Shown here: positions 42,256-53,326 of the stretch, one piece after another
How positions within the stretch are numbered: the first letter of the stretch is position 1
Layout of the letters: every line of letters starts with the position of its first letter
Origin: Ashinkailepas kermadecensis
Taxonomy: Eukaryota; Arthropoda; Thecostraca; Neolepadidae
Reading direction: 5' to 3'
DNA length: 64,000 bases
Assembly (NCBI GenBank): GCA_034440615.1
Contig: JAOTOM010004790.1
Span: forward strand, 62,001 to 126,000
Translations under genes and position numbers: made by a program
The notes under the pieces: model-generated
Seen by the model: only the letters and a program-made list of their open reading frames with translations
Databases searched by the model: none
Told to the model about the DNA's origin: nothing

Positions 42256-42649
42256 CCACTCCGGACGTGTGCCCCCATGACAATTCCTGAACCCACCACT
42301 GTATCTTGGGGCACCTGCAATTGTCTTGAATTTGGCTCTCTGTTTTTGCTTTGCAGTGGTAGAACAGTTCACGCTTTATAATACGGCATCGGAGGTGCCC
42401 TGAAACGTTAAACATGGGCTGGATCAAGATTCGGAAGCTTTTCAATGAAGGGCCGGCTTTTTAGCAGTCTGAGATCGGCCATTGGCCCGAGGACTGGAGA
42501 TTCTAGTCCGGTAGCATGGATCACTGATGTGTGCAACATAACCTGCACACTGAAGCATCAATAACGATATTGGAAAAAAAACTACGTCATTAAAACCGAT
42601 CGAGAAATACCATCTGGAGGAAATATGTCAGGAAATGCGTTGCCACTGG

Positions 42650-42995
42650 TTTCCGGCCCAAACAAGTTGCATCACTACCTGGCGGTTGTGACTTTCGGCC
42701 CAGACAGCTTGCATCACTACCGGGCGATTGTTACTTCCGGACCAGACAGCTTGCATCACTACCTGGCGATTGTGACTTCCGGCCCAGACAATTTGCATCA
42801 CTTGTGATTGTGCGATTGTGACTTCCGGACTGACACAAGTTGCATCACTACCTGGCGATTGTGACTTCCGGCCCAGACAATTTGCATCACTACCCGGCGA
42901 TTGTGACTTCCGGACCTGACAATTTGCATCACTACCCGGCAATTGTGACTTCCGGACTGACACAAGTTGCATCACTACCTGGCGATTGTGACGAC
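42650..42995. repeat. 42-bp tandem repeat, about 8 copies
   Basis: TTGCATCACTACCTGGCGAT followed by TGTGACTTCCGG repeats at 42-base spacing (42667, 42709, 42751, ...), with a shortened copy near 42800. As 42 is a multiple of three, one frame reads H-H-Y-L-A-I-V-T-S-G-P-D-x-L repeatedly on plus (42840 onward). Confidence 0.95.
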
Positions 42996-43600
42996 CGACT
43001 CTGCAACGTGCAGCGGGGCTGCAAGTGTCTGCAACGGGCTGCAACACGTGGTGGCGGGACCGCGAGGGCGCGTCGCGCTATCCTCGGAAATATCGCCGCA
43101 TTGAAAATGAGCGCGGCGATAATGCAACGTTTCGGGACACCCTCGGTCGCCCGGCCATGCAGTGTTTGGATGTTATTTGGATGTTATGTTATGTTATGTT
43201 ATGCAGTGTTTGGATGTTATGTTATTTGGATGCTATTATTTAGTCAGGTGAAAGGAGTCGGCGCCATGACGTGTCCTGCTTTGCTTACGTGGCGTAGCAC
43301 GTCGGGCAACGAGACGACGTCGGAAAGCCCACCTCTTCAAGTAGGCATTGCTCTCCCGAAAGGGTTTTTTTTTCTTTGGGGTGGCGGGTCCAACACTTCC
43401 CCGGTCGAAACCCGGAATGTATGCAGCTCATGCGGCGACAATTATGCCAGCGACTTATCTGAACTGATGGTGACGGATGACACGTTGGCGCGGTTTTCGT
43501 GGCGGGTGTACGTTTCACGGCTGCGATGACAACTGCAGCCACAGGTTGTGGGTGGGCGGTGTGTGCTCAGCGCACGTCGGGTGCCCGCCGACTCGATGAG
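42996..43600. other. no gene; GTTAT-rich simple repeat at 43165-43225
   Basis: Tandem ATGTT and a duplicated GCAGTGTTTGGATGTTAT. The remainder is unassigned. Confidence 0.4.
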
Positions 43601-43612
43601 TCACTCTGGGCG

Positions 43613-43965
43613 TGGCGGGGGTCCCTGCCCGAGTCGCAGTCTGGGTGGAGACTTGAGAGGCACTCTGGCTCCCTGCCCCGGTCACAGTCTGGGTGGAGAC
43701 TGGAGAGGCACTCTGGCTCCCTGCCCCGGTCACAGTCTGGGTGGAGACCGGGGAGATGCTCTGGCTCCCTGCCCCAGTCACAGTCTGGGTGGAGACTGGA
43801 GAGGCACTCTGGCTCCCTGCCCCGGTCACAGTCTGGGTGGAGACTGGAGAGGCACTCTGGCTCCCTTCCCCGGTCACAGTCTGGGTGGAGACTGGAGAGG
43901 CACTCTGGCTCCCTGCCCCGGTCACAGTCTGGGTGGAGACTGGAGAGGCACTCTGGCTCCCCCCG
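43613..43965. repeat. 48-bp tandem repeat, about 7 copies
   Basis: GTCACAGTCTGGGTGGAGAC recurs every 48 bases with few changes (one copy GACCGGGGAGATGCT). 48 is a multiple of three and the unit has no stop in any of several frames, so long frames lie on both strands (43499-44104, 43548-44228 plus; 43515-44069 minus). No start, domain or codon pattern singles one out, and I regard them as repeat-derived. Confidence 0.96.
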
Positions 43966-44556
43966 CTCTGGGGGGGGGCGTGGGGGAGGGGCTCGGTGGG
44001 GGAAAGGGGGCCTCGGGGGGGGGGAGAGGACTTTTCCCTCCCTGCCGCTCTGGCTTGACAGAACCACACTTCGTGCGGTTTTGCCGGTTCTGCTGTTTCT
44101 GTAGAGCTACGGTAATATCCGTCGCAGGTCGCCTGCGGTGTGATTCAACCAACAAAATCACAAGTCGTCCCGATCGCCGCTGTTCTTTCGGTTTGTGTGG
44201 CACTTTTGTTAAGATGCTACCGTGCTGAATTCTTTGTACGATGTCAATGTCTCGTTTTGTTGATGCCATCAGTTACCGTTTGTGGATTAGGAATACTTGC
44301 GCTAAAGTATTGTATTAAAAAAAACTATTGTGCACTTGTACATTGTAACTATATTTTCCTCGCCGTTCAGCATGTGCTCCTATCCTATCGGTAGTTTCTT
44401 TTGGTTGTAAATTTTCGGGCCGTTGAGGGCGCATACTTTAGCATTGGGATGCAGTTTCAAGGATTGGGGTGTACCAGCACACTCACGCGCACGGAAAGAT
44501 ACCCCTTGCACAGAACATCATCACCAAACTAAAGCACTACACCTAACACCACCCTT
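43966..44556. other. no gene; G-rich tail of the 48-bp array
   Basis: G-runs at 43970-44025. The frame 44140-44394 is hydrophobic and Leu/Val/Cys-rich, but has no recognisable family. Confidence 0.3.
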
Positions 44557-44571
44557 GAGCGACAAACCACT

Positions 44572-44670
44572 CTCACCTGTCGCTGCTCTTCGCCCGCGAC
44601 CAATCGGCGTGAGAGATTGGCGACGCTACATGACTCAACGGTCGACGTGTCGTAAAACCAATAACTAACC
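44572..44670 (+). mobile_element. 5'-truncated SINE with 15-bp target duplication
   Basis: Begins CTCACCTGTCGCTGCTCTTC, then the CCAATCGGCG and GGCGACGCTACATG body and GTGTCGTAAAACC tail. Perfect direct repeats GAGCGACAAACCACT lie at 44557-44571 and 44671-44685. Confidence 0.95.
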
Positions 44671-44685
44671 GAGCGACAAACCACT

Positions 44686-47060
44686 ACATCGAACATCAAC
44701 ACGAAACCTGTATGCACCAAGAAAAGTCTGTTTGTGCAGGACAAATGACCAGCGTGGTTGCCGCGCTCCGGAGCTCCCCCGCTTGTGCCCCGACATGAAC
44801 AATGGTCCGCGTATGAAGCGCCGCTGGACCATGGCCCCGAGCACCTCGCTCCGGCACCTCCACCGGTGACCTACATTGTAGCCCTGAGCCCTGAACCCTG
44901 AGTCCTGTCCGCGTGGCCGGAGAAAGCGCTGCATGACTTTGCAACCTAGCGGCCGACCGCTTCGCACGCAGTGGTGCGGCGGTGGTTCGCGGATCGCTGC
45001 GTCCGAGACTGGCGGCGCCTCTTCTTTGTTGTTCGTGGTTTCTTCACAGCGGAGGTGTGCAGAAGGCAGAGTTGTTTCCCTCCTTGGCTAAACATGCCGA
45101 GTGGCACAAAGACGCATCGACTTGATGTTGTGATTTTGCTGCACTGTACTGCCCAATGCGGACACCACATCTACAAAATGCTCTCATCAGCGTCATCTTC
45201 TGTCGTCATGTCGTGGCGTACCTCACGGCGAATGTAAATGCATTGCCGACATAATTCCGCATCTCGTCAAGTCAAAGACCAATTGCAGTAGAGACTGTTC
45301 GTTTCACATCGGCTGTACAATATTGCTTTTAGACGTAGTTAGTTGTCGACCTACATGTTGGGTTTCTCGTGAGCCTACACTTACCGGGCAGTCACGCTTC
45401 ACCAGCTCCAATAGAACCCAAGATCTAAGGCGAGAACGGGCTGCGACCCCCCCCCACCCACACGGGTCACCAACACCACGCGACCCCGACCGTGCCGTGC
45501 CGGACGTTGGAACCGGCCAGCTCTTTGGCGGCCGCGCGCCGCCATGTTGGTTACCCCATCGGTCTTGTGAGCCCTTTATGGGCGGCGATTCCGCCAACTC
45601 CTGGCTGGCGCTGCACGTGCACGACTGTGGTCCGAAGCGCCGCGGCCTGGCTCGTTCCAGCCGGCTCGTTACGCCGAACGGCTCGTCCAGGAATGGATGA
45701 AATAAATTATCATGGCGCGGCTTCCGGGTATGCTTGTGCCTGCGCCGGTGGCGGAAGGCGCGTGTGCTGCTTGCATCAAGGGCGTGGACATCAGGAACAT
45801 TGTGAAAGGCTTCAGGAAATGAGCAGGGGCGTAGTGAAGATTTTAAAAAGAGTGTGTTTGTGTGTAAGTCGGGCACTCGGAGAATGTGCCACCTCCCGTG
45901 GAAAATGGCTTCATTCATTGACGGAGAGGCGCCCTTGCGGAAATGCTTGGGCGCAGCATTCCCTCGCTCAATGGATTTTCAGCTGAAGGTGCTACTTTAA
46001 TGGTCGGGTTCACATCTCCCGCTCAACAAATCTTCGGCCGAAAGTACTCCTCTAAAGACTTTGTGCCCCATGGAAATTCGTGGATACGACCCTGGTGCAA
46101 GTGTGTTTAGGGGAGGGAGGGGGACTAGCCTAGTCTAACCAGTAGCCAATAACTACCGCTTTACAAGTGAAGAATGTATTCGAATAGAAATGGAAACACA
46201 AGTGAGTAAGCTATTGCACGAACAAGCTGTTGCTCACGAGCACATCTTCCAGCACATCTTTCAGCACATCTTCCATGACTGCCGCCACATCCTGCACACC
46301 CACGGGCGAGAGATACCCACCCACTGGTGGTGACTGACCAAACCCCACGGGTGTGGTGTGGCACACACCCTCTCTGACCGGACCCCCTCCCCCTCCATCG
46401 TGAGGCTTGCCGGCACTGTGTCACACCAGCCGGGGAATTAAGGGGGGGGGGGGGGGGGTTGCCGGCGGGCCATTGCAGACCGCTTCACTGAAACCATTGG
46501 AAACCTGCCCGCCTACCTGGAAGCTGCCCCCCCCCCGCCCCTCTCTGTTTGTTGATGACCCGTGCAGGAGTGAGGCTGCGCAGAGGCGCGTCCAGCCCAG
46601 TGTGCCGGGGAGGCACGGACCCCGAGTCCGGCGGCCATCCTCTCCACACATTCTCATTCTCACCTGTCCTGACGTGCAGCCCTCCCCGCTCGCACGTTAC
46701 GTCTCTATCGCCGTCTCTGCTGATTCGTATCTCGGCCGTTCGGCGCGGCGCCAGTTCATCATTTCCCGAGCACTGCAGTGCTCAGGAAGTGATCGTTATT
46801 CATTGGGAGACCAGGGTCCTGCGACACCCCGTGTTCTCGGACCGGGGCGTGGGCTGCGCTTCTGCTTGAGGATTTGCGCAGACGGATTTGCTTGAGACGT
46901 GAAGACTGCGCCGGCTGCCGAGGGCTGCCGAGTACCCTCGCTGCTGTGGACTCGGATCTGCTGAGGATCGTACTTGGCTGAGGTTGGGCCGGCGCGAGGT
47001 GTCCGCTGGACCCGCCCGTTTGCAGAATAACATTGCAGGGATTGCAGCCTGCTTGCACGT
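44686..47060. other. no recognisable gene; poly-G at 46441-46458
   Basis: Several GC-rich frames occur on both strands (for example 45304-45918 minus), but I recognise no domain. An 18-base G-run lies at about 46441. Short CAGCACATCTTCCAGCACATC repeats occur near 46240-46275. Confidence 0.3.
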
Positions 47061-47064
47061 GCAG

Positions 47065-47265
47065 ACTGCACAGCCGCCGGCGACAGACGGGCGAAGGTGG
47101 CGCGGCGGTCACAGGCTGACCTGACCGGGCACAGACGGGCCTGACAGGTCACACGTGCATGCACTTACCGGCGACAGACCGGCGAAGGTGGCGCGGCGGT
47201 CACCGGCTGACCTGACTGGGCACAGACGGACCTGGCAGGTCACACGTGCAGACTGTACACCCGCC
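47065..47265. repeat. ~88-bp tandem duplication, ~2 copies
   Basis: GGCGAAGGTGGCGCGGCGGT and the following CTGACCTGAC.GGGCACAGACGG occur twice, about 88 bases apart, with minor differences. Confidence 0.85.
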
Positions 47266-47774
47266 GACGGCAGAAGACCGGACGTTAGACGTCACAGGCC
47301 TCTGTTGACCTGACGAATTTATGCTGATGCCTGGTGATGCCAAATGTAGCATGCCATTGAATGCTACAGGTGTATTCCTGGAACCAAATTCCCACTTTTC
47401 CGATGTTTTGTATAGCTTGTAATATAAAATCGGTTGGACACCGAATTTCGCGGACAAGATTTGGACAGTCGTCACATTGAGCGAAGTAATAGCGGCATAG
47501 AATATCTAGTTTATTATAGGCATCTCATCATCATCGTAAGCCAAAAATGGCTGATTGCCATCTGTCTGGTATCAATTTGTATTAGCATGATTGCACCAAG
47601 TCATCCATCAGAATAGTTGAGTGTCTTTACTTTTCCATGCGCTATACTAGAGGCTGCGATATAACAGAGGCAGGCCATTGCGTGACCAGATGCAATTACA
47701 GTTCGTTGCGCCATATAAATTTGATGGCATCCTGCCATATGCGGTTGATTTGATTTTTTTTTGGCGGGGGGTGG
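47266..47774. other. no recognisable feature
   Basis: AT-richer sequence without recognisable signals. Confidence 0.35.
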
Positions 47775-47892
47775 ATGTCAAAATACATGAAAGCAATGTG
47801 CAGGCCCAAATGGACTGGGGGCCACCCACACACCGTAAGGTCCCATTTTAAAAGTTGAAATTGTTGTTACGGGGGGGGGCGTAGCCATCATT
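47775..47892 (-). repeat. interspersed repeat, copy 2 (inverted to 31728)
   Basis: Reverse complement of the 31728-31868 family, with GGCCCAAATGGACTGGGGG and AAGTTGAAATTGTTG corresponding in order. Confidence 0.6.
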
Positions 47893-48159
47893 GAGGGGGC
47901 ACTAGCCACCTCAAAAGTATATAAAACACCCCTGCATCGTACTAATAGGCAAGGGATTATTATAAATATTGGTTGACCAACTTGTGCACCCACAAATGTT
48001 CTAAATAAATTTACAAATTGGTAGATTTTACGTCAACCCAGGGATCTAGATTCAGAACATGAGTCCGAGTCCTTCGCCTTAACCGAGATTCCTGACAGCC
48101 AGCGGTCCGCTCCAGTGGCGTTAATCGGCGGCTGTCGCCACACTCCCGTGGCTCAACCC
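47893..48159. other. no recognisable feature
   Basis: Nothing identified. Confidence 0.3.
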
Positions 48160-48560
48160 GGAACACGCGCGACGCGTCGACGACCGGCGACCCCGCCGCC
48201 GTCCACGCACGACCTGTCGCGTGTCCGGCCGTCGTGACGCACCGACATGACCTGTCACGCGGCGTCATCGCGGCGCGGCACGCGTCGTGACTCAGGGAAC
48301 AGCACTCTGACAGCGAGCTCCGCCGCCGCCGCCGCCGGCGTCGCCCCCGGGCGTGAGTCACGTGATCGCGCCCCGGGGCGGTCACGTGACGCGGAGTCGC
48401 AGCCGACGCAGCTGTGACGTCACGGCCACGTCGTCGGCGCGCCGTGTGTGCAGGAATGTTGCAGGGCGGTCGGGGCACTCCGTAGAGTTGGGCCGCGCTG
48501 TGCGTGCGCCGTGCCGCGGGAGGCTGCCGAGGCGCTCCGCTCCGGGCTGGGCGTGCGAGT
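48160..48560. promoter_or_regulatory. CpG-rich island with E-box, AP-1 and CRE cluster
   Basis: TGAGTCA (48354-48360), CACGTG (48359-48364 and 48383-48388) and TGACGTCA (48415-48422) lie within 70 bases of a CpG-dense segment that also holds a CCGCCGCCGCCGCCG run. It looks like a promoter or enhancer; the transcript it would serve may run right toward 49.4 kb, but this is unproven. Confidence 0.35.
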
Positions 48561-48699
48561 GGGGCTGCTTTGGAGAGACGGGGACGGTGGTCGTGAGTTC
48601 CTCTGATGAGAGGACAGAAATCAGGCAGGCGAGTGGTGGTCCGTGCGGCTCGTCTCAGAAGCGAAGAGCGGCGGTGTGGTCGTGGATCTTCGGGAGTGT

Positions 48700-48935
48700 G
48701 TGAACGAGAGGTTCGTTTGAGGAGTGGAGACGGAAGAGGCGGCGTAGTGGTAGCTGAGGAGGCTCAGCCTGTGGGAGGATCGTCCGGGTAGTGAAGACAG
48801 AAGAGACGACGTGGCTGTGGAGGGTCCGCCTGTGGGAGGCTCGTCCGGGTAGTGGAGACAGAAGAGACGACATGGTGGTGGTTGTGGAGGCTCTGCCTGT
48901 GGGAGGATTGTCCGGGTAGTGGAGACAGTGTGAGT
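48700..48935. repeat. 60-67-bp tandem repeat, ~3.5 copies
   Basis: TGTGGGAGGMTYGTCCGGGT recurs at 48771, 48831 and 48898, each followed by AGTGRAGACAGAAGAGACGA. Confidence 0.92.
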
Positions 48936-48966
48936 TGGAGATGCAGGCTGGATCACTGCAATCGTT

Positions 48967-49042
48967 GTCGCAAAATGACCAACGCATGGGCGCAAAATGA
49001 CCAACGCAGTCGATGCGCCCTAAAGCACAAATCCACCACCAC
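48967..49042 (+). mobile_element. 76-bp LINE-tail insertion with 13-bp target duplication
   Basis: Tail (GGGCGCAAAATGACC, CAGTCGATGCGCCC, TAAAGCACAAAT) preceded by a partial repeat of itself (GTCGCAAAATGACCAACGCA). Flanked by CACTGCAATCGTT at 48954-48966 and 49043-49055. Confidence 0.9.
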
Positions 49043-49326
49043 CACTGCAATCGTTATCTGTCGGTGAAGGGTTGAAGAAGGAACTTGTTGGTGAGGGACG
49101 TGCTGCCGGAGGACGTGTTGGTGAGGGAGGAAGAGGCGAAGTGGCTGGGTAGTAGCGGGTGCAGTGTTTTCAAAGCAGCAGATAATAAAGTGAGTCGGAC
49201 GACGAAGCCCGCAAGATCTGAGTATCGTAGAGAGTGGATTCTGCAAGGCGTGTGGAGGGTCGAGTGAAGCGCGCGCGCGAGATAGAGATAGTAACGGCGA
49301 ACGTGGCGGAGAGCAGAGAGGAAGAC

Positions 49327-49396
49327 ATGCTGGATTGGCTTCAGAATTTGACGGAGTGGTTCCAGCTGGAGATGTCGGCGTGTCCGCCTGACCCAG
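49327..49396 (+). CDS. possible short first coding exon
   Basis: ATG at 49327 opens MLDWLQNLTEWFQLEMSACP and runs to a donor-like CCCAG|GTGAGC at 49396. It lies ~1 kb downstream of the CpG-rich island. No domain is recognisable in 23 residues, and it may be chance. Confidence 0.2.
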
Positions 49397-49758
49397 GTGA
49401 GCGCGCTGTTGGAAGGGACACTGGAAGGATGTTCTGCGAGAAAACTTACCCAGTTGAGTTTTTCACCCCGAATCCCACATTACTTTTTCATTTTCATCAT
49501 TCCTTGTAGAATGTTTGAAGCTGCAATGACACACGAGAAGCGCATCACGTCAATACCCAGTCAACTAGTGGTATATTGGCATTTTATAAGAACAATTATG
49601 CCGCATGACAAGCAGAACTTCATCTTCCTTGTTTTCACGCAAATTTCCTCTCTTCCTCTATGTTGTTGGGACTATAAGTCCTGTCTCAATATAAGTCCTG
49701 TCTCAATTCCTTGCCTGTAACGTAAATGGATTTTGGCACCCCGGGGACTGTGACCTTT
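49397..49758. other. no recognisable feature
   Basis: Nothing identified, apart from a duplicated AGTCCTGTCTCAAT at 49677-49705. Confidence 0.35.
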
Positions 49759-49759
49759 A

Positions 49760-50145
49760 GAGGCGGAGTACCAGTCAAAGCAGTACCTCTGACTAATGTG
49801 CGGCGGTCAGACGGATTGGGAAATGCCGGCCGGTCCCACCAACTCGCGGCAGTCGGAAGGGTTGGAATACCAGGCGGTCCTTCCAACACGCGGCGGTCGG
49901 AAACATTGGCACACCAGGCGGTCCTTTCAACTCGCGGCGGTCGGAAGTGTTGGTACACCAGGCGGTTCCACTTATTCGCGGCGGTAGGAAGGATCGTCTA
50001 CCAAGCGGTCCCACTAATGCGCGGTGGCCAGAAGAATTTGCACACCAGGCGGTCCTTTCAACTCGCGTCGGTCGGAAGGGTTCGTACACAAGGCGATCCC
50101 ACTAATTCGCGACGGTCAGAAGAATTGGCAAACCAGACGGGCCTG
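49760..50145. repeat. 44-bp tandem repeat, about 9 copies
   Basis: ACCAGGCGGTCCTTTCAACT and CGCGGCGGTCGGAAG recur every 44 bases (49869, 49913, 49957, ...). Left-most copies are most diverged. Confidence 0.94.
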
Positions 50146-50150
50146 ACGGC

Positions 50151-50271
50151 CGAGCTACCGTATCAGGTGCCGTACCGTATCGCGATACCAACCGAGCTAC
50201 CGTATCGTGTACCGTACAGTATCTCGATACCAACCCAGCTACCGTGTCTGGTACCGTAACGTATCGCGATG
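50151..50271. repeat. ~42-bp tandem repeat, 3 copies
   Basis: GAGCTACCGTATC.TGTACCG and TATCGCGATACCAACC alternate; ACCGTA and GTATCGCGATAC are partly palindromic. It follows the 44-bp array directly. Confidence 0.88.
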
Positions 50272-50339
50272 TCAGCCAAGACTATGGTGACTTAAAACAT
50301 ATGAAATTCGGCATTGTACCAATAGAACAGGAACCAATA

Positions 50340-52092
50340 AAACATTGATTCCAACTTTTGCTAAAGGGAATTACAATGCGTTCAGGATCTTCCTGAATGA
50401 ATTCATTGGGAACACTTATTGATGGGCTTAGATGCTTATGAAATGTGGAGAATGATAAAAGATAAACTATTTCATGGTCAGGATAGGTTCATTCCAATAG
50501 GCAAATTAGATTAACCAGGGTTAAGCACCCTTCATTACTGACCAGGGAAGTAAAGCATTTACTGGAGTCAAAGAAACAGGCATTCAAGAAACTAAAAGAT
50601 GCTAACTCTGAGGTTAACCTCGAGTCATATAAAATAGCTAGAAATAAAGTTAGGTGTGTTAGGGCATCTAAAAGACTTGCTGAAATCAAATTAGCTCGAG
50701 AATGTTCAGCAGGCAATGCTAAGAGATTCTTTAGCGTCTACAAATTTAAGGCTAAAAAGTGTAGTGTAGGACCACTGGAGGTAGTTGGGAAATAGTGGTT
50801 GATGATTATGATATAGTGGAATCCCTAAGCAAGCAATTCTCATCAGTCTTTACTAAAGATAATTCTGGTACAATAAAAACAACTGAAGGTTATGCCATGA
50901 CAGGTGATAGACTGTAGGATCTTACAATAACTACAGAAGCTGCAGAAAAGCAGTTGCAGAATATAAGACCTAATAAAGCTTCTGGACCAGATGACATATA
51001 TGCTAGGGTCTTAGTAGTGTGCTAAAGCTTTAGCAGTTCCCCTAGGCATCATTTTCAGGCGGTCTATGGAATATTCTGAAGTATCTGAAGATTGGAGAAA
51101 TGCAAACGTAGTACCAATTTTCAAAAAGGGTAGTATGGAGTGTGTAGGAAGCTACAGGCCAGTCAGTTTGACCTTAATAGTTTGCAAGGTACTAGAAAAT
51201 CTGGTTAAACAGAATGTTCAGATTCATCTTGAAAGGCACAACCTTTTAAGGAATACTCAAAATGGATTTCGATCTCGAAGGTCTTGTTTAACTAACCTAT
51301 TGGAGTTCATGGATTACGTTACTTAAGAAGTAGACAATCAAAGCAGGACGGATGTTGTGTACTTGGACTTTAGGAAAGCTTTTGATAAAGTTCCACATGG
51401 AAGGCTAATTCATCAACTACAGCAACATGGGATTGTGGGAAAAGTTATAGGTTGGATTGAAGCATGGTTGAGGGGAAGGAAACAGAGGGTAGTGTTAAGT
51501 GGATGTAAATCTGATTGGAATGATGTTTTGAGTGGAGTGCCATAGGGCTCTGTTCTAGGGCCACTTCTCGTTATCATCTGTGTGAATTACATTGAGGTAT
51601 GGCTGAGGGATAGTGTAGGTGTAGGACAGTTAAGCGACAACAGGTCATCAGTCAAATGGTTGTTGATCAGTTCAATAGGCTGCCTGCTGATGTTGTGACG
51701 AGTTCCTCATTGAATGCATTTAAAAGTAGGGTGGACAAATTTTTAGACAGGAAAATCTTGTTTTTTAGTTCTAATTAGTGATGGATGGGTGAGATGTATG
51801 CTAAGTAAGTGTGCACGGCACAGACCCCTTTACGCAGTCATGGATGCCGTTTGAAAATTATTGGAAAGGCATTCAATCCACATGCGTTAAGAGGGATCAA
51901 GGGAATAGGGCTGGATAGCTAGGATATATAGGTATTGATAGGTGTGTGGGATGTTGGTGCATGGTTTCTTTAGGATGTGGTGATGGTTGGCGTGGGTCTT
52001 TTTACCGGGCTTATGGTATCTTCCATTTACAGACTTAACTGGATGGGCCCTTGTGGCTCTTATTAAGTCTAAGCACTGTATGACTTTATGAG
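50340..52092 (+). mobile_element. CR1-type LINE with internal deletion
   Basis: Linker region first (about 50345-50760: YEMWRMIKDKLFHGQDRFIP, then SKKQAFKKLKDAN), then RT palm (51066-51600), then a jump at about 51620 to the ORF C-terminus (DQFNRLPADVVTS, LNAFKSRVDKF) with a stop near 51775, and a 3' UTR ending in TATGACTTTATGA (52079-52091). The YxDD motif and the rest of the RT are deleted. In-frame stops occur (near 50918, at 51324-51326 and at 51543-51545 in VP*GS). Endonuclease is absent (5' truncation). A minisatellite starts immediately at the 3' end. Confidence 0.92.
51066..51600 (+). pseudogene. CR1 reverse transcriptase palm fragment
   Basis: Encodes DWRNANVVPIFKKGS, GSYRPVSLTLIVCKVLENLV, QNGFRSRRSCLTNLLEFMD, then a stop, VVYLDFRKAFDKVPHGRLIH (motif A with catalytic Asp), GRKQRVVLSG, LSGVP-stop-GSVLGPLL (motif B). 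Motif C with the YxDD is lost. This is an inactive LINE remnant in the plus orientation. Confidence 0.92.
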
Positions 52093-52232
52093 CACTCACC
52101 TCATCCCACCTCATACTTATCCCTCCCCACCTCATTCTTATCGCTCCCCACCTCATTCTCATCCCTCTGCACCTCGTGCTTATCCCTCTGCACCTCATTC
52201 TTATCCCTCCCCACCTCATTCTTATCCCTCCC
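52093..52232. repeat. 21-bp tandem repeat, ~6.5 copies
   Basis: CCTCATTCTTATCCCTCCCC-like units at 21-base spacing. 21 being a multiple of three yields a plus frame reading P-P-H-S-Y-P-S (52088-52297). It abuts the 3' end of the CR1 element. Confidence 0.93.
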
Positions 52233-52429
52233 CATGTGACCACAACCACCATCACCACCCTTTGCCACCTAACCATCCAGTGGCTGAGGCGGTCTGATCT
52301 GAAGCCGACTCGAGGAAACGCCAGAGGGCCCAAAAACCGGGAAAAAATGTTGCACCTCGTGCTTATCCCTCTGCACTCGGAGCGTACTCTGCTGGATCGC
52401 CTCAGCCCACCCGTGGTCAGTTCTTATCG

Positions 52430-52870
52430 TCCTGCCCCATGTGACCTGACACTACGTCTGTCCTGGCCTGTCGCGTGTCGCCTGACACTACGTCCTGTTT
52501 GCCACCTCACCATCCAGTGGCCTGACACTAGTGTCTGGCGGTCTGATGTGAAGCCTGACACTACGTCCTGTCCTGGCCTGTGCGAGGCTGAAACTACGTC
52601 CTGTCCTGGCCTGTAGCGTCGCCTGACACTAGCGGTGTCTGGCCTATCGTGTGTGCCTACGCTACGTCCGTGCACGCCTGTCACGTAGGTCGCCTGACTT
52701 TCGTCCATCTGGCCTGAGCGTACGTCCTGAACTGCGTCCTGGATCCTGGCCTGTCGCGTGTGCCTGACACTACGTCCGGTCCTAGCCTGACGGTGTCGCC
52801 TGACACTACGTCCTGTCCTGGCTGTCGAGTGACGGCCGACACTACGTCCGGTCCTAGCCTGTCGATGTCG
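52430..52870. repeat. degenerate ~38-40-bp repeat (CCTGACACTACGTCCTG)
   Basis: CCTGACACTACGTCCTGTCC and GGCCTGTCG.GTGTCG recur about ten times with indels, at spacings of ~30-45 bases. Confidence 0.85.
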
Positions 52871-52990
52871 CCTGACACGCTGACACGACGCTCGCTGCTC
52901 ATTGGCTGCCGGCGGCCCCGTCCGCCCCCCCCCCCCATGGTGGTGCAAATATCAGCCGCCGCATGCGGGAAGTGGTAAGCACGCCACTGT

Positions 52991-53151
52991 TGGTTGGTTA
53001 TTGGTTTTACGACACGTCGACCGTCGAGTCATGTAGCGTCGCCAATCTCTCACGCCGATTGGTCGCGGGCGAAGAGTAGCGACAGGTGAGATTCGAACCC
53101 ACAATCTTTCGATTGCGAGACGAGCATCTTACCCCCAGACCACTCGTCCCC
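52991..53151 (-). mobile_element. full-length SINE with 14-bp target duplication
   Basis: Minus-strand SINE: head with GAGTGGTCTGGGGGTAAGA (A-box region), loop CTCGCAA and B box GGGTTCGAATCTCAC; then TCTTCGCCCGCGACCAATCG, GATTGGCGACGCTACATG and GTGTCGTAAAACCAATAACC. Perfect repeats AAGCACGCCACTGT at 52977-52990 and 53152-53165. Its body equals the headless copies at 31883, 44572 and 55803. Confidence 0.95.
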
Positions 53152-53326
53152 AAGCACGCCACTGTATTGGTATTCGGCTTCCGGCTAGCCGTGTCAGTTG
53201 GTGAACGTGGTGTGTTGCGGCCGGTGTCGGTGCATCGCAGACGGCGGTGTCTGCTGGATATGAATGGGATCGTATGTTTCCATGTAGTCGGCATCACTAC
53301 TCCCACACCGAAATTAAAAACAAAAA

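Noticed and set aside
43499..44228. Overlapping plus and minus frames of up to 226 codons
   Set aside because: Generated by the 48-bp array; no frame is favoured and no domain is visible.
44140..44394. Hydrophobic 84-codon frame as a membrane protein
   Set aside because: No start context, conservation or neighbour supports it.
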